Shown: positions 1 through 12,300, numbered from the stretch's first letter. The stretch: 64,000 nt of DNA from Centroberyx gerrardi (GCF_048128805.1 NC_135998.1:15351656-15415655); one strand, 5' to 3'. Numbers and translations are program-made. Notes: generated from the sequence alone by a model not told the origin.

Positions 1-642
1 AAACATCAAACCACAAACAACATAAGATAACTTTTAGAAACCTCAAAATCCAATTATCTTTTTTCTGTGACTGACAGATATAGTTATTCCTTCTCTATGA
101 CCCCTATCACCCCCCCACACACACACACATACCAGACCCCCTTACCACCATGCACCATAGTGAATTGTATATATGTATACTTGAGTAGAGAGAGGGGAAG
201 CATGTGTATATGAATGTCTCTGTTTTGGAAAAGGACAGAAGGGGATTGAGGGTGAATACAATTGGTTCTGAATTCTCAGCTATGCCTGAATGCTGGCAGC
301 TGATTGGCTAAGAGGTGTCCATGCAGTCAGACTACAGCTGTTATGAAACCCTCCACTGTGGAAAACCCTGCTGCCTAGCAACCATCAAGAGCCCTTATAG
401 GAAGTGGAGGACACCAGCAGAATGCAGCGCTCTGGAGTGACGGAGGGATGGATGAGCCACTCAGAAGGGAGGAGGAGGAATTATATTTACTGGCAATGAA
501 GCAGCAATTTTCTGAGAGCGTTTTTCATTTTTCATTAAAATGTTTTTTTATATACTCCCATAGTCTGACATAAAGCTCCAAGAGAACATTCTTAGTCTGG
601 GAACGCAATGGAAAAATGCAATTTCTTCCAAAAGAGTCATAC
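1..642 (-). other. kdm2b: kdm2b intron running off the left edge
   Basis: This stretch lies downstream of the last visible kdm2b exon (minus strand). The exon ends at 643 with a clear donor (GTATGA on the minus strand), so the sequence is intronic at least to the window edge. I looked for the next exon, which should carry the tyrosine-cysteine-leucine segment and the iron-binding HxD motif of the JmjC domain, and did not find it. A short CA run sits near 115-129. Around 365-384 there is a CCTAGCAACC string resembling half of an RFX site. Nothing else is recognisable. Confidence 0.6.
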
Positions 643-1553
643 CTCTGCACTTTAGGGTACTTCATCTCTGAGATTACATTGGTGGCTTCTGTTTGGCTGT
701 GTTTCAGATCAGTTGGCCACATGTTGTCTACCCAGTCGACCAGATCCACCTGTGAGAAAGTTCAAAAACTGCACCTTTAGCCATGCGACACAGCGCTGTT
801 AAGTCATATGCTCTTTGGATGTGGCACCAGTTTTACGACCTTAACATAACCCTACATAACATCATACAGAGAGTGCAATGTTATGTTACCACAGTAGGCC
901 GCTTGATGAGGTTCTCCAGCTTAGTGTGGCTGAACTCTAAGCTGATGACATTTAAGAGTTTGTCCCGCTCTTCCTCTGGAGCCTCATAATAGCGGACAAA
1001 CTGAGCCATGCTCATCTCAGAGCCTTTCTGAGTGCTCACATCCATAACATCCACAGATCGACGACTGCCTGCAAGAAAAAACCACAACACAAATTGAAAT
1101 CAACATATTAGCACTTATACTTTCTTTAAAATCTAATATAATCTGCTTGGAAGTCAGCATAAAAGAATCTAGTATGCCTTCGACACATATATACATAGAC
1201 AATAAAGACTACAATTAACATATGGCAGATTTCATCACGAACAATTGCAGAAATTCAAATATACATGTTATTCACTACCTTCACCACTAGATGGGGTAAC
1301 AACATCCCAATCTTGTTCAGACCTCACTTCCTTGATAGTTCATTTGACACAAATTATCTAACATATTTTTTAAAAATTGCATTTGGGGATCAGCTGATAA
1401 TGGCACTTTCTATATTAAAAATCATGCGAAAAAATATAAGCTAATAGATGGAAAAAGTGGCAGGCTTTTCATATCTATAGGTGATATACATGTAAAATAC
1501 ATAAATACATAGGAAACTGGACATGCACACACATAAAATGATATCAGGTGGCC

Positions 1554-1597
<44 letters not shown>

Positions 1598-1611
1598 TGT
1601 GTGCCTGCATG

Positions 1612-1650
<39 letters not shown>

Positions 1651-2896
1651 CATTTTCAAAGTACTTACCAACTAAGCCTTTAATTTCACTGACAGTAAAT
1701 TCTGGATCAGGCATTCTATATAAATTGAAGAGAGAGAGAGAGATGATACACTCAGTTTATCTGTTCCAGGTGATACTATAAAGTGAAGTAGCCTAACCTA
1801 AACATTGCCTGAAACAAATAGACACTGAGGATAATTAACACCAAGAGCACTGTCAAAGATGTTACTGGGGACTATTCATGACACCTGTCAGTAAACTGTT
1901 GAATAAATAAATTATTAATTAGCTCTTACCTGATCCCGAGGCCATCTTTCTGTTTGAAAATGAGTGGACTCCTGAGAGCCTCTCTCTGGACATATTCATA
2001 GGTGAACTCTGTAAGGCAGTGAGTGTGTTTCAGTCAGAAGCATTTCAAGAAAATGTATTTCTTGTGGTTATGATATGCATCGTAGGACTCAATAGGGAAA
2101 TGTATTGAGTTTATTGTTTACCTTTACCCTCCATCATGTGGACAAAGTTTGCATTATAACCATTACTGGCAAGTTTTTCCTCCAGACTGAAGCCTCTGAT
2201 GTTAGCAATCTCTTCAACGTCAGACAAATCCTCGTTTTCGTCGTACATTCTCCGGCAGATGGAGCGCTACCATTGAAAACGAGAAAATATGAACAAGACA
2301 TGACAACAAAAACATTGAAACACGCGTGGAAAGCAAGAATTGTGACCTCTTTCTGCCACAATGGCCTCACTCCATTAAACAGTCTGTGACTGGTGTAAAA
2401 TGCTATCGTTAATTACAAAGAGCCCAAATTTGACTCTGGTCCAAAAGGTCCTATCCTGTTTTCAGATAGTACTACCGTAACAATGATTTGGCTGATTACG
2501 TGAAGTTACGTGCAATAAACATCAAACAACACTAGTTATTACAAAATGTAACAGTTAACCGTTAACGTTATAACGTAATTACAAATTGTTTTAGGATCTC
2601 ATTGCCCTGTGATTATCTGAAATGTTGATTTATCTACCGTTCGCCCGCTGAACTATTACAAAATATATAGTAAGTTGCAAAGTCTAAAATGTGATGTTAT
2701 GTTTTTTCCACATGACCACTACATTCAAGAGCAATGCTGACCTGACAAATACAGTTGCACAACGTTAACATTAGCTTGGCTAACTAATTAGCTCGCTGCC
2801 AGTCTCGCTTCACAAGCTAGGTTCACAACGGTAGATGCTACAGCTACACACCAGCCTGCGTCCAGATTCAGCACACGTTTCCGCGGTCTGGGCCAT
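643..2896 (-). CDS. kdm2b: Lysine demethylase 2B, 5' end (six exons, partial)
   Basis: N-terminal part of a JmjC histone H3K36 demethylase (KDM2/FBXL10 type). In human the protein also carries CXXC, PHD, F-box and leucine-rich repeats and recruits non-canonical PRC1 to CpG islands. Minus-strand exons: 2896-2852 (ATG at 2896), 2266-2122, 2008-1930, 1715-1669, 1068-890, 749-643. All joins keep phase and give about 200 residues. Diagnostic strings are [57 protein letters not shown] and [24 protein letters not shown] and VDLVDWVD favour KDM2B over KDM2A, and the neighbour orai1 agrees with this. The leader is short (starts [15 protein letters not shown]) and lacks the longer N-terminus of the main human isoform. 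The catalytic HxD lies beyond the window. The choice of the first exon is inference from splice signals and phase. Confidence 0.9.
1554..1649. repeat. (GATA)n and (GT)n compound microsatellite
   Basis: A run of about ten GATA units (1554-1595) is followed after a short spacer by about eighteen GT units ending near 1649. It lies in the kdm2b intron, directly next to the donor at 1667-1668 of the 47-base exon 1715-1669. Confidence 0.95.
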
Positions 2897-3717
2897 CGTC
2901 TGCTACGGATGTTTCCAGTCACTCACTTTCGGATAAACATCATATTTAGTTAAAGAAATACTTAGCAAGCTTTCTGGTTCAAAACAAGGGAACCATGTTT
3001 GTGTTGTATTACGTCATCGCTACCAAGAGTACCAAAACATTGTTGGACAACGTCATGGCATGTCATTTCACTCCATTACAACTGCTTTTAAATATATATA
3101 TATAAAAAATGAATCACGTTATAACGTTTCAACGTTTGTTTCTCGACGAAAGCGTAACACGCTGTTCTGGCCCTATCCTTTTAACGAAGAGTCGTGTTAA
3201 TGCATTGTACTGAGTAATTAAGAAAAACATATGATAGATGAGTGCACGTATCAAAAAATTAGTTCCATTCATTCTAATTCTAATTACAGTTCTGAGAGCT
3301 GCTCGTGACCTGGATCAAGTGGACTGGAGCAACCTAACGGTCCGATTAGCTGTTTAAAGTTTAAATAAAAAGAAAATTGTGACCATTACTGCATTGAGAC
3401 TGTGGAGGCTACTCGAGTATCAAGTGGTGTACTGTAGCCTCACAATCGTGTGCAACCGACAGTTTTACTCCAGCGGATGTTCCCTTGTAAGCGCGCAGGC
3501 TTGTGGGTAATATAAGGTGCGGGCAGTTCAGCCAGCACGCTCGACACCGGCGGTGAAAAATAACTTCTAGGGCTTGTCAGTGCGTCTGACCTGCTGCAGT
3601 CGGCGAGGTTAAGTATTAAAGTGTAAACGGTTGACATGTGAACGCTTGTTTGTCGTGTTCCGCGATAGAATAAGGTAACTACGACATTGCTCGCCCAGTC
3701 CTTTGAACACAAGCGCA
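2897..3717. promoter_or_regulatory. Divergent promoter region between kdm2b and orai1
   Basis: The start codons of kdm2b (minus, 2896) and orai1 (plus, 3718) face away from each other across about 820 bases. The kdm2b side carries short CpG-containing stretches (2870-2935). The orai1 side (3440-3720) is richer in CG dinucleotides than flanking DNA. No TATA box was assigned. An in-frame TAA at 3676-3678 upstream of the orai1 ATG confirms that its coding region does not extend into this interval. A shared bidirectional promoter is inferred from geometry only. Confidence 0.5.
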
Positions 3718-4491
3718 ATGAGTCTGAACGAGCATTCACTGCAAGCACTATCCTGGAGGAAGCTCTACTTGAGTCGAGCCAAACTAAAGGCTTCTAGTCG
3801 GACATCAGCTCTACTTTCTGGATTTGCTATGGTAACGTAATCGGCACTGCATCCTCTCCTATTAGATCGGATCTGTCACATGACATGGTCCAGTGATTAT
3901 CAGTACTGACAATGTGTAGCATGCTGTTTTCCTGTTTTACAGGTGGCTATGGTGGAAGTGCAGCTGGACAACAGTTACCCTTATCCACCTGGTCTCCTTA
4001 TCGCCTTCAGTGCCTGCACCACTGTGCTTGTGGCTGTTCACCTGTTTGCTCTGATGGTCAGTACCTGCATTTTGCCCAATATAGAGGCTGTCAGCAACGT
4101 CCACAACCTTAACTCTGTGAAGGAGTCTCCACATGAGCGAATGCACCGGCACATTGAACTGGCATGGGCTTTTTCTACTGTTATCGGTACCTTGCTCTTC
4201 CTGGCTGAGGTGGTTTTACTCTGCTGGGTCAAATTTTTACCCATTAAGACCACCAATAGCACCATCTCTTCTGGTGTGGCTGCTGCCATTACATCCACCT
4301 CTATTATGGTCCCCTTTGGTTTAGTCTTCATAGTCTTTGCTGTGCATTTCTACCGTTCCTTGGTCAGCCACAAGACTGACAGACAATTTCAGGAGCTGGA
4401 GGAGCTATCTAATCTCACCAGGCTACAAAATGAGCTGGACCACAGAGGGGAATCTTCCATCATGCAATCTCCTAGCTCGCATTTCCCATAG
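3718..4491 (+). CDS. orai1: Orai1, store-operated calcium channel pore subunit
   Basis: Pore-forming subunit of the CRAC channel, opened at the plasma membrane by STIM1. Exons 3718-3831 and 3943-4491 (TAG 4489-4491) join at GFAM|VAMVEV and give 220 residues. The N-terminal helix and pore are intact: the [20 protein letters not shown] segment holds the equivalents of human R91, V102 and E106. Four membrane helices follow, including [20 protein letters not shown], and the cytosolic C-terminal coiled coil ([19 protein letters not shown]) that STIM1 binds. The second extracellular loop has a possible N-glycosylation site (NST). An in-frame stop at 3676 shows translation starts at MSLNEHS, matching the internal start of the human short form. 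The proline/arginine-rich N-terminus of human Orai1 (301 aa) is absent. A paralogue cannot be excluded, but synteny fits orai1. Confidence 0.96.
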
Positions 4492-5075
4492 ACGAGTATG
4501 ATGGATGAACTCTGACCCTTTGGGTTTACTCCAAGCCAGGACGTTATTGGCTTCTAATTTTCACAGGAATGAAGATAACTCACCCAATTGTTGTGAAATT
4601 TAATTTTTTCAAAATGTCTGTATTTTTAGAAAACATTTCTTTTTTTTATCAACTGTGAACACACAAATCTGCCATAATGCATGTAACTTGAAATCTGTAG
4701 GAAAACAAAGTCTTAACTGTGGCCCATTGCTTGATTTACCCCATACATTATGGCAGAGACATCTAACAAATAACATGGAATCCTCAGTGTTTTGCCTGAT
4801 GTATTTCCTGTATGCCAGTAGTCTAAAAGGAAATACTCCATTTGTTTGTTATTTGCCTTACTGTGTTTTGTGAGCCACAAGTATTTTACTTTTTTCTCTT
4901 TATTCGTTGTGTACATGTTTTATTGTAATGCTTGCCGTTCGCATTTGAGATTATGGTTTATTGTAACGCCTGCTGTTTGCATTTTCTGACTGAACACCTG
5001 CCAAAACTGTAGGGTATATTTGCTGACATTTTTAGCACAGGCTGTGGTGTTAAAATAAATACTTTTTACCAAATG
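4492..5075 (+). other. orai1: orai1 3' UTR with polyadenylation signal
   Basis: A/T-rich sequence following the orai1 stop. A canonical AATAAA lies at 5054-5059, so cleavage is expected about 10-30 bases downstream. No reading frame here resembles a known protein. Confidence 0.55.
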
Positions 5076-6824
5076 GCATTCTGAGTTTAAAAATATTTTG
5101 TTATTTGAAAACATGGCACTACTATTACATAATATTACATATGTGACTTATGTGTAATGGACATTTCTGCTGAAGGGAACTTTAACATTCAGGACTAGGC
5201 TTAATCCATATCTTTGAATGTGATCAGTGATCATCTTCCTGCTTGATAACCAAGTGAGCCATTGCTTAAGAAACAACACATTAGCTTTTTATTGAGTTCC
5301 GGCACATTATGTGTACTGCATAATCACAGGTTGTGATCTGTGTAGTTGCTGTTAATACAAAGTGCAATTCTGTGCACTTGTATTCCTCTGTGCTTAATTT
5401 TCTAAAGATTGAGCAGTCCACTTGTCTCATACTCATCCTGAATTAGTGTTTTACTTCGTTTAATTATTCGCTCTGAAAGTGCCACCCCTGGAGTACTTTA
5501 AAAATCATGCTAGTGTAGATGGCATTGTTCAAATCCAATTTAACTGGGATTACATTTTCTACAATTTAACAGAGACCTTTAGCATAAAAGGTACATTTGG
5601 AGGCAGTTCTTGTAAATATTACTAATAATATAATTGATAAACTTCAGAGTCCAGAGCAGACATGGTGGGAATAGTAGTGATGCATTCAGAACGGAAGGTG
5701 GAGGTGGTACCAGGAGTGATGACAGCTGCTGTCGTCTCACCATAGGATGTGGTTGTGGGTGCATTTCTTTCAGCATAGATAGTGGTTGGCATTGCGTAGG
5801 GAGTGACTGCAAATGCTGCCCTTTCAGAGTTGGCGTGGTTGTGGGCCGCTGTTCTTTCCACAGTGAGGTTGTTGACCTGCCACAATGAAGGTTGTATCTT
5901 CCTGAGTGCTGAAGATGAACTATTGAGCTATTCACCTATGAACTAAATACAGTCTGTGTGGCCTGTGTATTGGTTTGGTCATGTGCTAATGTACCAGTTT
6001 ACAAGTTCACAGGGCTGTCAGATTTTACAAGGACTGTCAGAATTCACCATATATAGAATATATATTATAAATGTATAAATCCCCTAAGAGCAATGTGATG
6101 ATGCATTTGGATATTCCATGTAAACTAGTCTTAAATTTATCACATGATCAACTTTTATGAAGTGATAGCCTTTGGTTGTGTGTTTAGGTTAGTAAAGACC
6201 ATTTAGATCCAACGTAGCAAATTAAATAACATAATTAGGCATTTATTCTCTTTATGCACATGGTTTGATGAAGTTTTAGAACTTTCCTCTTATGTAATGG
6301 AAAAATTCAGCAACAAGGCTTTTATGTTTATGTCAACCAAAGGTCAGTTAACCATCAGCAGCACTGGGAATAGGTAAAATAGCTAAGAGGTTACCACTAA
6401 TTTTTACAACTTCTTTGATTTATTTTTTCTTTGTTTGCTGGAAGAAGAAATTACTTGGGTGAAACTATTTTGGCAAAAAAATCACATTCTCAGTATTAGT
6501 CAGCAGTTTATTTTTGTTTCTGAGTGGGGACAGTGGTGCAGCTCTATATATTACTAACACCTTCCACACGATTTTGGCCAGCCAGGCTTAATTCACAATT
6601 ACTGTGCAACATTGGCTCACGGAATACAATTCCTGTAAAACTGTATAGTGCATCAAGAGTTTGGGACTTGCTGTTGATCCTCTTGTTCTTTATCACTGAT
6701 CATGGTAAGCTGATTGGGTTTCCATCAAAACCGATTGCGTATCCAACAGGTGTACCTTGAAAAACAAGAGTGTGAAAGCGTGAAAAAGGATAATACAATT
6801 AAATGTGTGTCTGTAATACTACCT
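5076..6824. other. Intergenic / morn3 3' UTR
   Basis: Between the orai1 polyadenylation signal and the last morn3 coding exon. On the minus strand AATAAA signals (TTTATT on plus) sit at 6507-6512 and 6419-6424 and could end the morn3 transcript. An unassigned minus-strand reading frame of 87 codons lies at 5622-5885 (separate entry). The rest is A/T-rich with nothing recognisable. Confidence 0.4.
5622..5885 (-). other. Unassigned threonine/alanine-rich reading frame
   Basis: A minus-strand frame of 87 codons, rich in Thr and Ala (for example TTTSYGETTAAVITPG). It is preceded by an AG (…GGCAG|GTCAAC) but not by a convincing polypyrimidine tract, and it has no ATG. I do not recognise the product. 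It could be a lineage-specific terminal exon of a neighbouring minus-strand gene or, more likely, a chance open frame. Confidence 0.15.
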
Positions 6825-7802
6825 TCAGCCAAAATGTTGTACCTTGGGAATTGGATACTTTGTTGGTGTTGGTGCTTCATCCCTTCCAAAATCAGAGAGA
6901 GTTCCACATTTTGCCACTCCGTCCACCCAAAAGCCTTCATAAAGCTGGCCTTTGTCCAAATAGTAGAACTTTCCATTGCCATTCTTCTTTCCATCCTTCC
7001 AGCTGCCTTCATACCAGTTTTCATTTGCTTTAATACAAGTCAGAGAGTCAGGCTCACCAGCTTCACCAGCTTGCCTCACTAAATTGTTAATCTCATTTAG
7101 ACAATAATGTAAAGCCAATTTCCCTCACCAAATCGAATGATGCCCTGTCCGTGGTTCTTATCCTTCATCCACTCTCCCTCATATATGTCTCCGTTATCAT
7201 AGTACATTCGTCCCCAGCCACTCCGACGGTCTTCACTCCACTCCCCCTCATAAACAGCTGACTTACTGTAGAAGTATGTTCCATACCCCTAAAGAGGTGG
7301 AGAAGAAAGCATAATGTATCAAAGAGTGTAAATACTGTGGTACAGTATGTGTGGAGAATAGTATATCAATACATACATGCTTCTTGCCATTTTTCCATCC
7401 ACCACAGTACTGTCTTGCATACTCATTGGTCTCTGGGAGTAGTATGCTGTAGGTACCATATCCATCACGTTTTCCACATTTCCAGTCTCCATCATAAATG
7501 GCACCATCCTTCTTCCAAACCTGAGTTCCTTTTCCTTGAAAAAAAAAATCAATGACTAAACATAGCTATAGTGTAGCCAATATCTTCTGTCATGATTAAC
7601 AACCACACATTGATAGATTGCTCAATAGTAACTGCATATTGCTACACTGTATCTTACCATGTTTCTTGTTGTCCAGCCACTCCCCTGTGTATTCATCTCC
7701 ATTGACAGAGAACACTGTGTGTCGCAATCCACATTTCTGTGCTTTTATATCCCATATTTTTGACAGCGGTTGACTTTTTTGAGTTTTTTTCAAATATGGC
7801 AT
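6825..7802 (-). CDS. morn3: MORN repeat-containing protein 3
   Basis: Small protein made almost wholly of MORN repeats, known in mammals as testis-enriched and linked to spermatogenesis and cilia. Minus-strand coding exons: 7802-7658 (ATG 7802), 7534-7377, 7288-7129, 7027-6825. They total 666 bases, or 221 residues (human 240). Seven MORN units are readable, starting YTGEWLDNKKHG, YDGDWKCGKRDG, YCGGWKNGKKHG, YEGEWSEDRRSG, YEGEWMKDKNHG, YEGSWKDGKKNG and YEGFWVDG. They are followed by the family tail CGTLSDFGRDEAPTPTKYPIPK. A leading non-coding exon probably ends at 8425 and splices to the acceptor before 7828. The 3' end is uncertain: read straight through, the frame stops at 6825 after PIPKVQHFG, but a donor at 6842 (AAG|GTACAA) could splice PIPK to a further exon, as the longer human tail suggests. 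Order and orientation match human MORN3. Confidence 0.93.
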
Positions 7803-8425
7803 GGCTTGGGCAAGACTTGATGAAAAACCTAAACATAAGTAACATGTTAGCCCATGATGTTGTGCAGATTGGTACAGAAGAGAGTTGTTCTTATGAACTA
7901 CTCTATTATAATGCTTGAGGTTACCAAATTTGTAGACACATTGTGAAAGCAAACAAGGTGATTTTCCAGGAAGGTGTGCACACTTTTTGGCACAAGAACT
8001 AGCAAATCATTAAATTGTAAAATATCTTCATTTAGGTGTAAAAGTTCAAACAAACTATTATATTATATGTCCAATTTACTGTCAATGGAGCATAGATTCT
8101 GTTGCCTAATGGTAATTCATCACAGATCACAGAACGACATTATAAACTTTTAGTGTTGTTCGAGAAGGCCTGCACAAACATTAGAAATAAGAATAACACA
8201 CATGAATACACTCGACTTTTAGGATGAAGTCAGTGGTGTTTAAACAGCTGTTTTTGTAATGCAACCGACAAACATGTCAGTCAACGAGCTACGTTAAATT
8301 AGCATTTGTTATTTAACCCCCCATGGTCCTCCACCGAGGCACTACTGCCATGACAGCTAACGTAACGCTGGCTAATGGGATGTGAAACATTAACGTTAAT
8401 TAATTGAAGCCAAAGCAGTTGTACC

Positions 8426-8963
8426 TTATCAATGTGTCCAAGCGAATGACTCTCGTAAGCTCACTCCGCTTGTTTTTCTAAGCCATTTACAAAAAAAGCA
8501 AAACAACTGACTGACTGAAAGCCTGCTAGTCGGCTAGCTAGCTTTACTCTCCTACCGAGAGAGTTAGCGTTCCTAGTAACCTAGCAACTTGATAATGTTT
8601 TGAGGTTGGTGCAGTGTTGTGCTCGTGTTCGTGCTTATGATGCAGCGATCCAGTTTACATTTAAGTTGAATGTATCGTAATATTTCGACGGATGTTATCT
8701 GTTATTTATTTATTTATTTTATTATTATTTTATTTCGCCAGTGAACTAGTTCAATCACACAATAAAAAAGCTGGTGTGTGTATGTCAACGTCACAATATG
8801 TTTCGATGGGCGCATGCTCCACGCAGCCTGGTAAAAAAAAAAAAAAAAAACGGCTCGCGTTGTCTGGCTGTTAGGAACTGGACAGCCTGTGACTGACACC
8901 GAGGGAGGGAGAGGGGAGTAGGACCTTGTTGAGCCATCTCCTGTGCAACGCTGCTGTGCCACA
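8426..8963. promoter_or_regulatory. Divergent morn3/tmem120b promoter with RFX X-box
   Basis: The morn3 5' exon (minus, ending with a donor at 8424) and the tmem120b start codon (plus, 8964) are head to head within about 540 bases. At 8576-8588 the sequence reads GTAACC-T-AGCAAC, which fits the RFX X-box pattern of two half sites with a one-base spacer. X-boxes are typical of promoters of ciliary and axonemal genes. A poly-A tract lies at 8833-8850. The promoter assignment is positional inference. Confidence 0.5.
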
Positions 8964-9290
8964 ATGTCGCTGCCGAGGTTTCAAACTGAGTGGGAAGAAA
9001 TTGACCAAGAATATCAACAATTACAGGTGACTGATATAATAAGCTGGCGTTAGTAAATCCGCGCGAGGGCTAACTTTAGTTAACGTTACTTAGCTAGCTT
9101 TCTGGATCATCTAAACCAGATTCCCATAGCATGTCGTGGATGACACTGACTAATTAGCTGATTCTTTCTTATCCGTCATTCATATCCAGCCCGGCCGCGA
9201 ACAACGCACTGAGCCAAGACCTGTGCTGTTCTGTTTGAGGAGTACATTATGTTTCAGTGAATGATTATTACTGTTGACTTGCCTGGAGCA

Positions 9291-9336
<46 letters not shown>

Positions 9337-12300
9337 TGTGTGTCTGTGTGTATGTGTCAACGCTAGCTAACGTTAGCAGCAGGTTGGCTGGGTTGCTAGT
9401 CCGCAGGTGGCTAACGTGAGCTGCTACAGATTCCTGGTTACACGACTGGTCAGTGTTACCTGATCGCTACGTAAAGTTGCTTAAAGGTGGTGAAGTAACT
9501 TCACGTGCTCGTTAGCGTTGCGTTGGATGTCTAGCTAGTCCTTTGTGTGACTAAATGCACCAGCCTGATCAGGGTCTAGTAAGCTAGCTAACGTTAGCTA
9601 GTTAGCTAACTTCAGACAACATTGGAGATAGTCATTTATAGAAGAGAATACCATTCACTTTAAGACGAGATAAAAATCATATATGCTATTCCTATGGCAT
9701 AAGCACCTCTCCCCCAAAGCTAGTATCAGAAAACTGACGCTTGAACCTGTCATGTCTTCAAAATATAAAATCTAGAGCTGCTCCTTGGAGAATGAATTGA
9801 GAAAGATGGTGAAGGTGACTGTGAGGCCATCCAGAGATTTCTTTGAGAGAAGGCTACAATACTGATCTAGGCCAGAGCTAATTTGGATTTAAAACACAAA
9901 CATTTTGGCTCCACAAAATCACTCTCCCATTCATTGTCTATAGAGCCTGTGGCTTTGCAGGCTCAAGTCATAACTCTGGTTTGTGGCTTGTGAAACAGTT
10001 GTTCATGTTCACAGTATTGATTAAACTGTTGAGACCATTGGAATAACACATCAATTCTTAAATTGCCTAACATTTCCCTTTAACTGTTGAAAGCCAAGCA
10101 GTGGTGAGATAATGAACTCACTGAATGACTGAAGTGAACAGCAGACAGTTTGCTTTTCCCCTCTACTTCTGTGAAAGGACAGGACCTCTTTATCTCTTTA
10201 TCATGCTACAGACCTCCGCCAAGGAGGTTAGGTTATGTTTTCGGTGCCGTTTGTTTGTTTGTCTGTTTGTTTGTCTGTTAGCAGGATTACGGAAAAACTA
10301 CTGGCCTGATTTTCATGAAACTTCATGGAAGGGTGTAGCATGGGCCAAGGAAGAACCCATTAAATTTTGGAGCGGATCCGGATCCGACTCACGAACAAGC
10401 AATAATAGCACGAACCTTGGCGGAGGTCTGCGCTCTCCGAGTGCCCTTCTAGTTCGTTTAGGGATCTAGCAGATCACAAAACATGTCTTTCTTAAGGGCA
10501 GGGCAGACAAGACCCCTTCACCCATAATCCGATTTGACTGTTTTAAGATTACTAGTAGATAATAATGTAATGGTGTACATAGCATCCGTTATACATTTCC
10601 TGTTTTCCCATTCCAATTTTTCCCTTTTTTAGCAAGTTCAGCTGTCATTGTTGAAGAATAATTGAAAGTGTCTTGTTCTCGTATTCACATTTCTGACTGT
10701 CTCACAGTAGATGATCCCATGCAGATTTGCCTGGATTCAAATTGCACAAATGTAGAATGAGTCCTTGACCCTCTCGTACCACAGGATTATCAGTGCTGAC
10801 TGTGTGTCCTGACCACCACAGACTCAGTCCAATCTTGAAAATCAGTTCTGACAGCCGAAGTGAGATATGCAGCTCAAAGTTGTGTACTGTACCACCAGCG
10901 CAAGTGCATGTAAACTGGAGTATCAATGTAATGTGAGAATACTGTCATTTTCAGAATAAGAAGATTGTGGTAAAGGTCTGGCTTAGTGAGACTAGCATGA
11001 GAATGATGGCTGAAATAGTTTGACCGTGTAAACATAGTCAATTAGGACACACAGGTCAGGTGCCACAGGATGCTTTGATCACGCGATATGTACCCTACAT
11101 CCTATCTCATGATTTTTTTATTTTGCCAAATAGCATGATGTCATGTGCGACTTGTGTTGAGGCAGAAGAGTCAAATAAGGTTTAAAAGCATCTCAGTGTC
11201 CAATGAATGGAGACACTATTTGAGACCTTTTATAAAAATGCCTGGAGCTTTTCAGTGTGGGGTTGTGTGGGGTTATTACACATTTTCATGAACATTAAAA
11301 TCTCACTGCGTCAAAATTGTATTTTCTGTGTAAGATGACAACATTTCCATCTCTGTTCCATTTGTTGTCTCATTGATACATTTCTTAAAGCAGTGTTTGT
11401 GTATTATTGCCCATTTCTAACCATCAGCAGACTTTTCTAGCCCTGTATGTTTTGCTAGCCTCATTTGCTGTATTTGTTTGCCCACCAGGAAACTCACAAA
11501 GTGTATAGACAAAAACTTGAGGAGCTCACCAATCTTCAGTCAACATGCAGCAGCGCCATCAGTAAACAGAGAAAATGCCTGAAAGACCTAAGGCACAGCC
11601 TGACGAGGTAAGTATCCTGTTGTCCCGGTCTGTCAGATCAAGCGGCCCATGGTACTGCTGTACTGTGGGACACTTCAGGCGTCTGGAGTATTGTAGTGTA
11701 GCATAGTAAATCAATGAGCTGGTCCTGATGAACAAAACAGTCACCATTTAGAAATTACATGTATTTTGGTGATCGGGCGTCCGTTTGGCAGTATCCCCTC
11801 TAATGAACAGCATGTGGAAAGTGGGCAAGGAGGTTGATGTTTTGTCAGTACTCAAATAGATGCTTATGCAATAAGAAGTCAAATGAAAGTATAAATAATG
11901 GAGACGGTGAGTGGATTTCTTGTGGAAACACATTGAGCTCTAATACGGCTATCTCTATGCAATTAGTGAATTGTTGTTCTTTCTCTCACTCTGAGACAAA
12001 TCCCAGGAATGCAGGAGCAAGGAATGTCTTGGCTTATGGAGAAGGTTATGAACTCTCCTTCATGTTACCTTTTCATTTCTTCACAGGTGTGCACAAACAT
12101 GTGACGAGAAAGAATTAAAACTAATGAAGGACATTCAGATACAAATCAAAGATAAAGAAAATGTGTTCTTTGATATGGAAGCGTATTTGCCAAAGAAGAA
12201 CGGGTCAGTACTTTTTGATGTTCCACAGTGGATATTTTACTCATAATTTACTTAGTAAATATGGACTGTGAATATTGTTTGCTTCCCTTCTCTTTTTCAG

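Noticed and set aside
1422-1671. Minus-strand frames of repeated IYLS and TH
   Set aside because: Translations of GATA and GT microsatellites.
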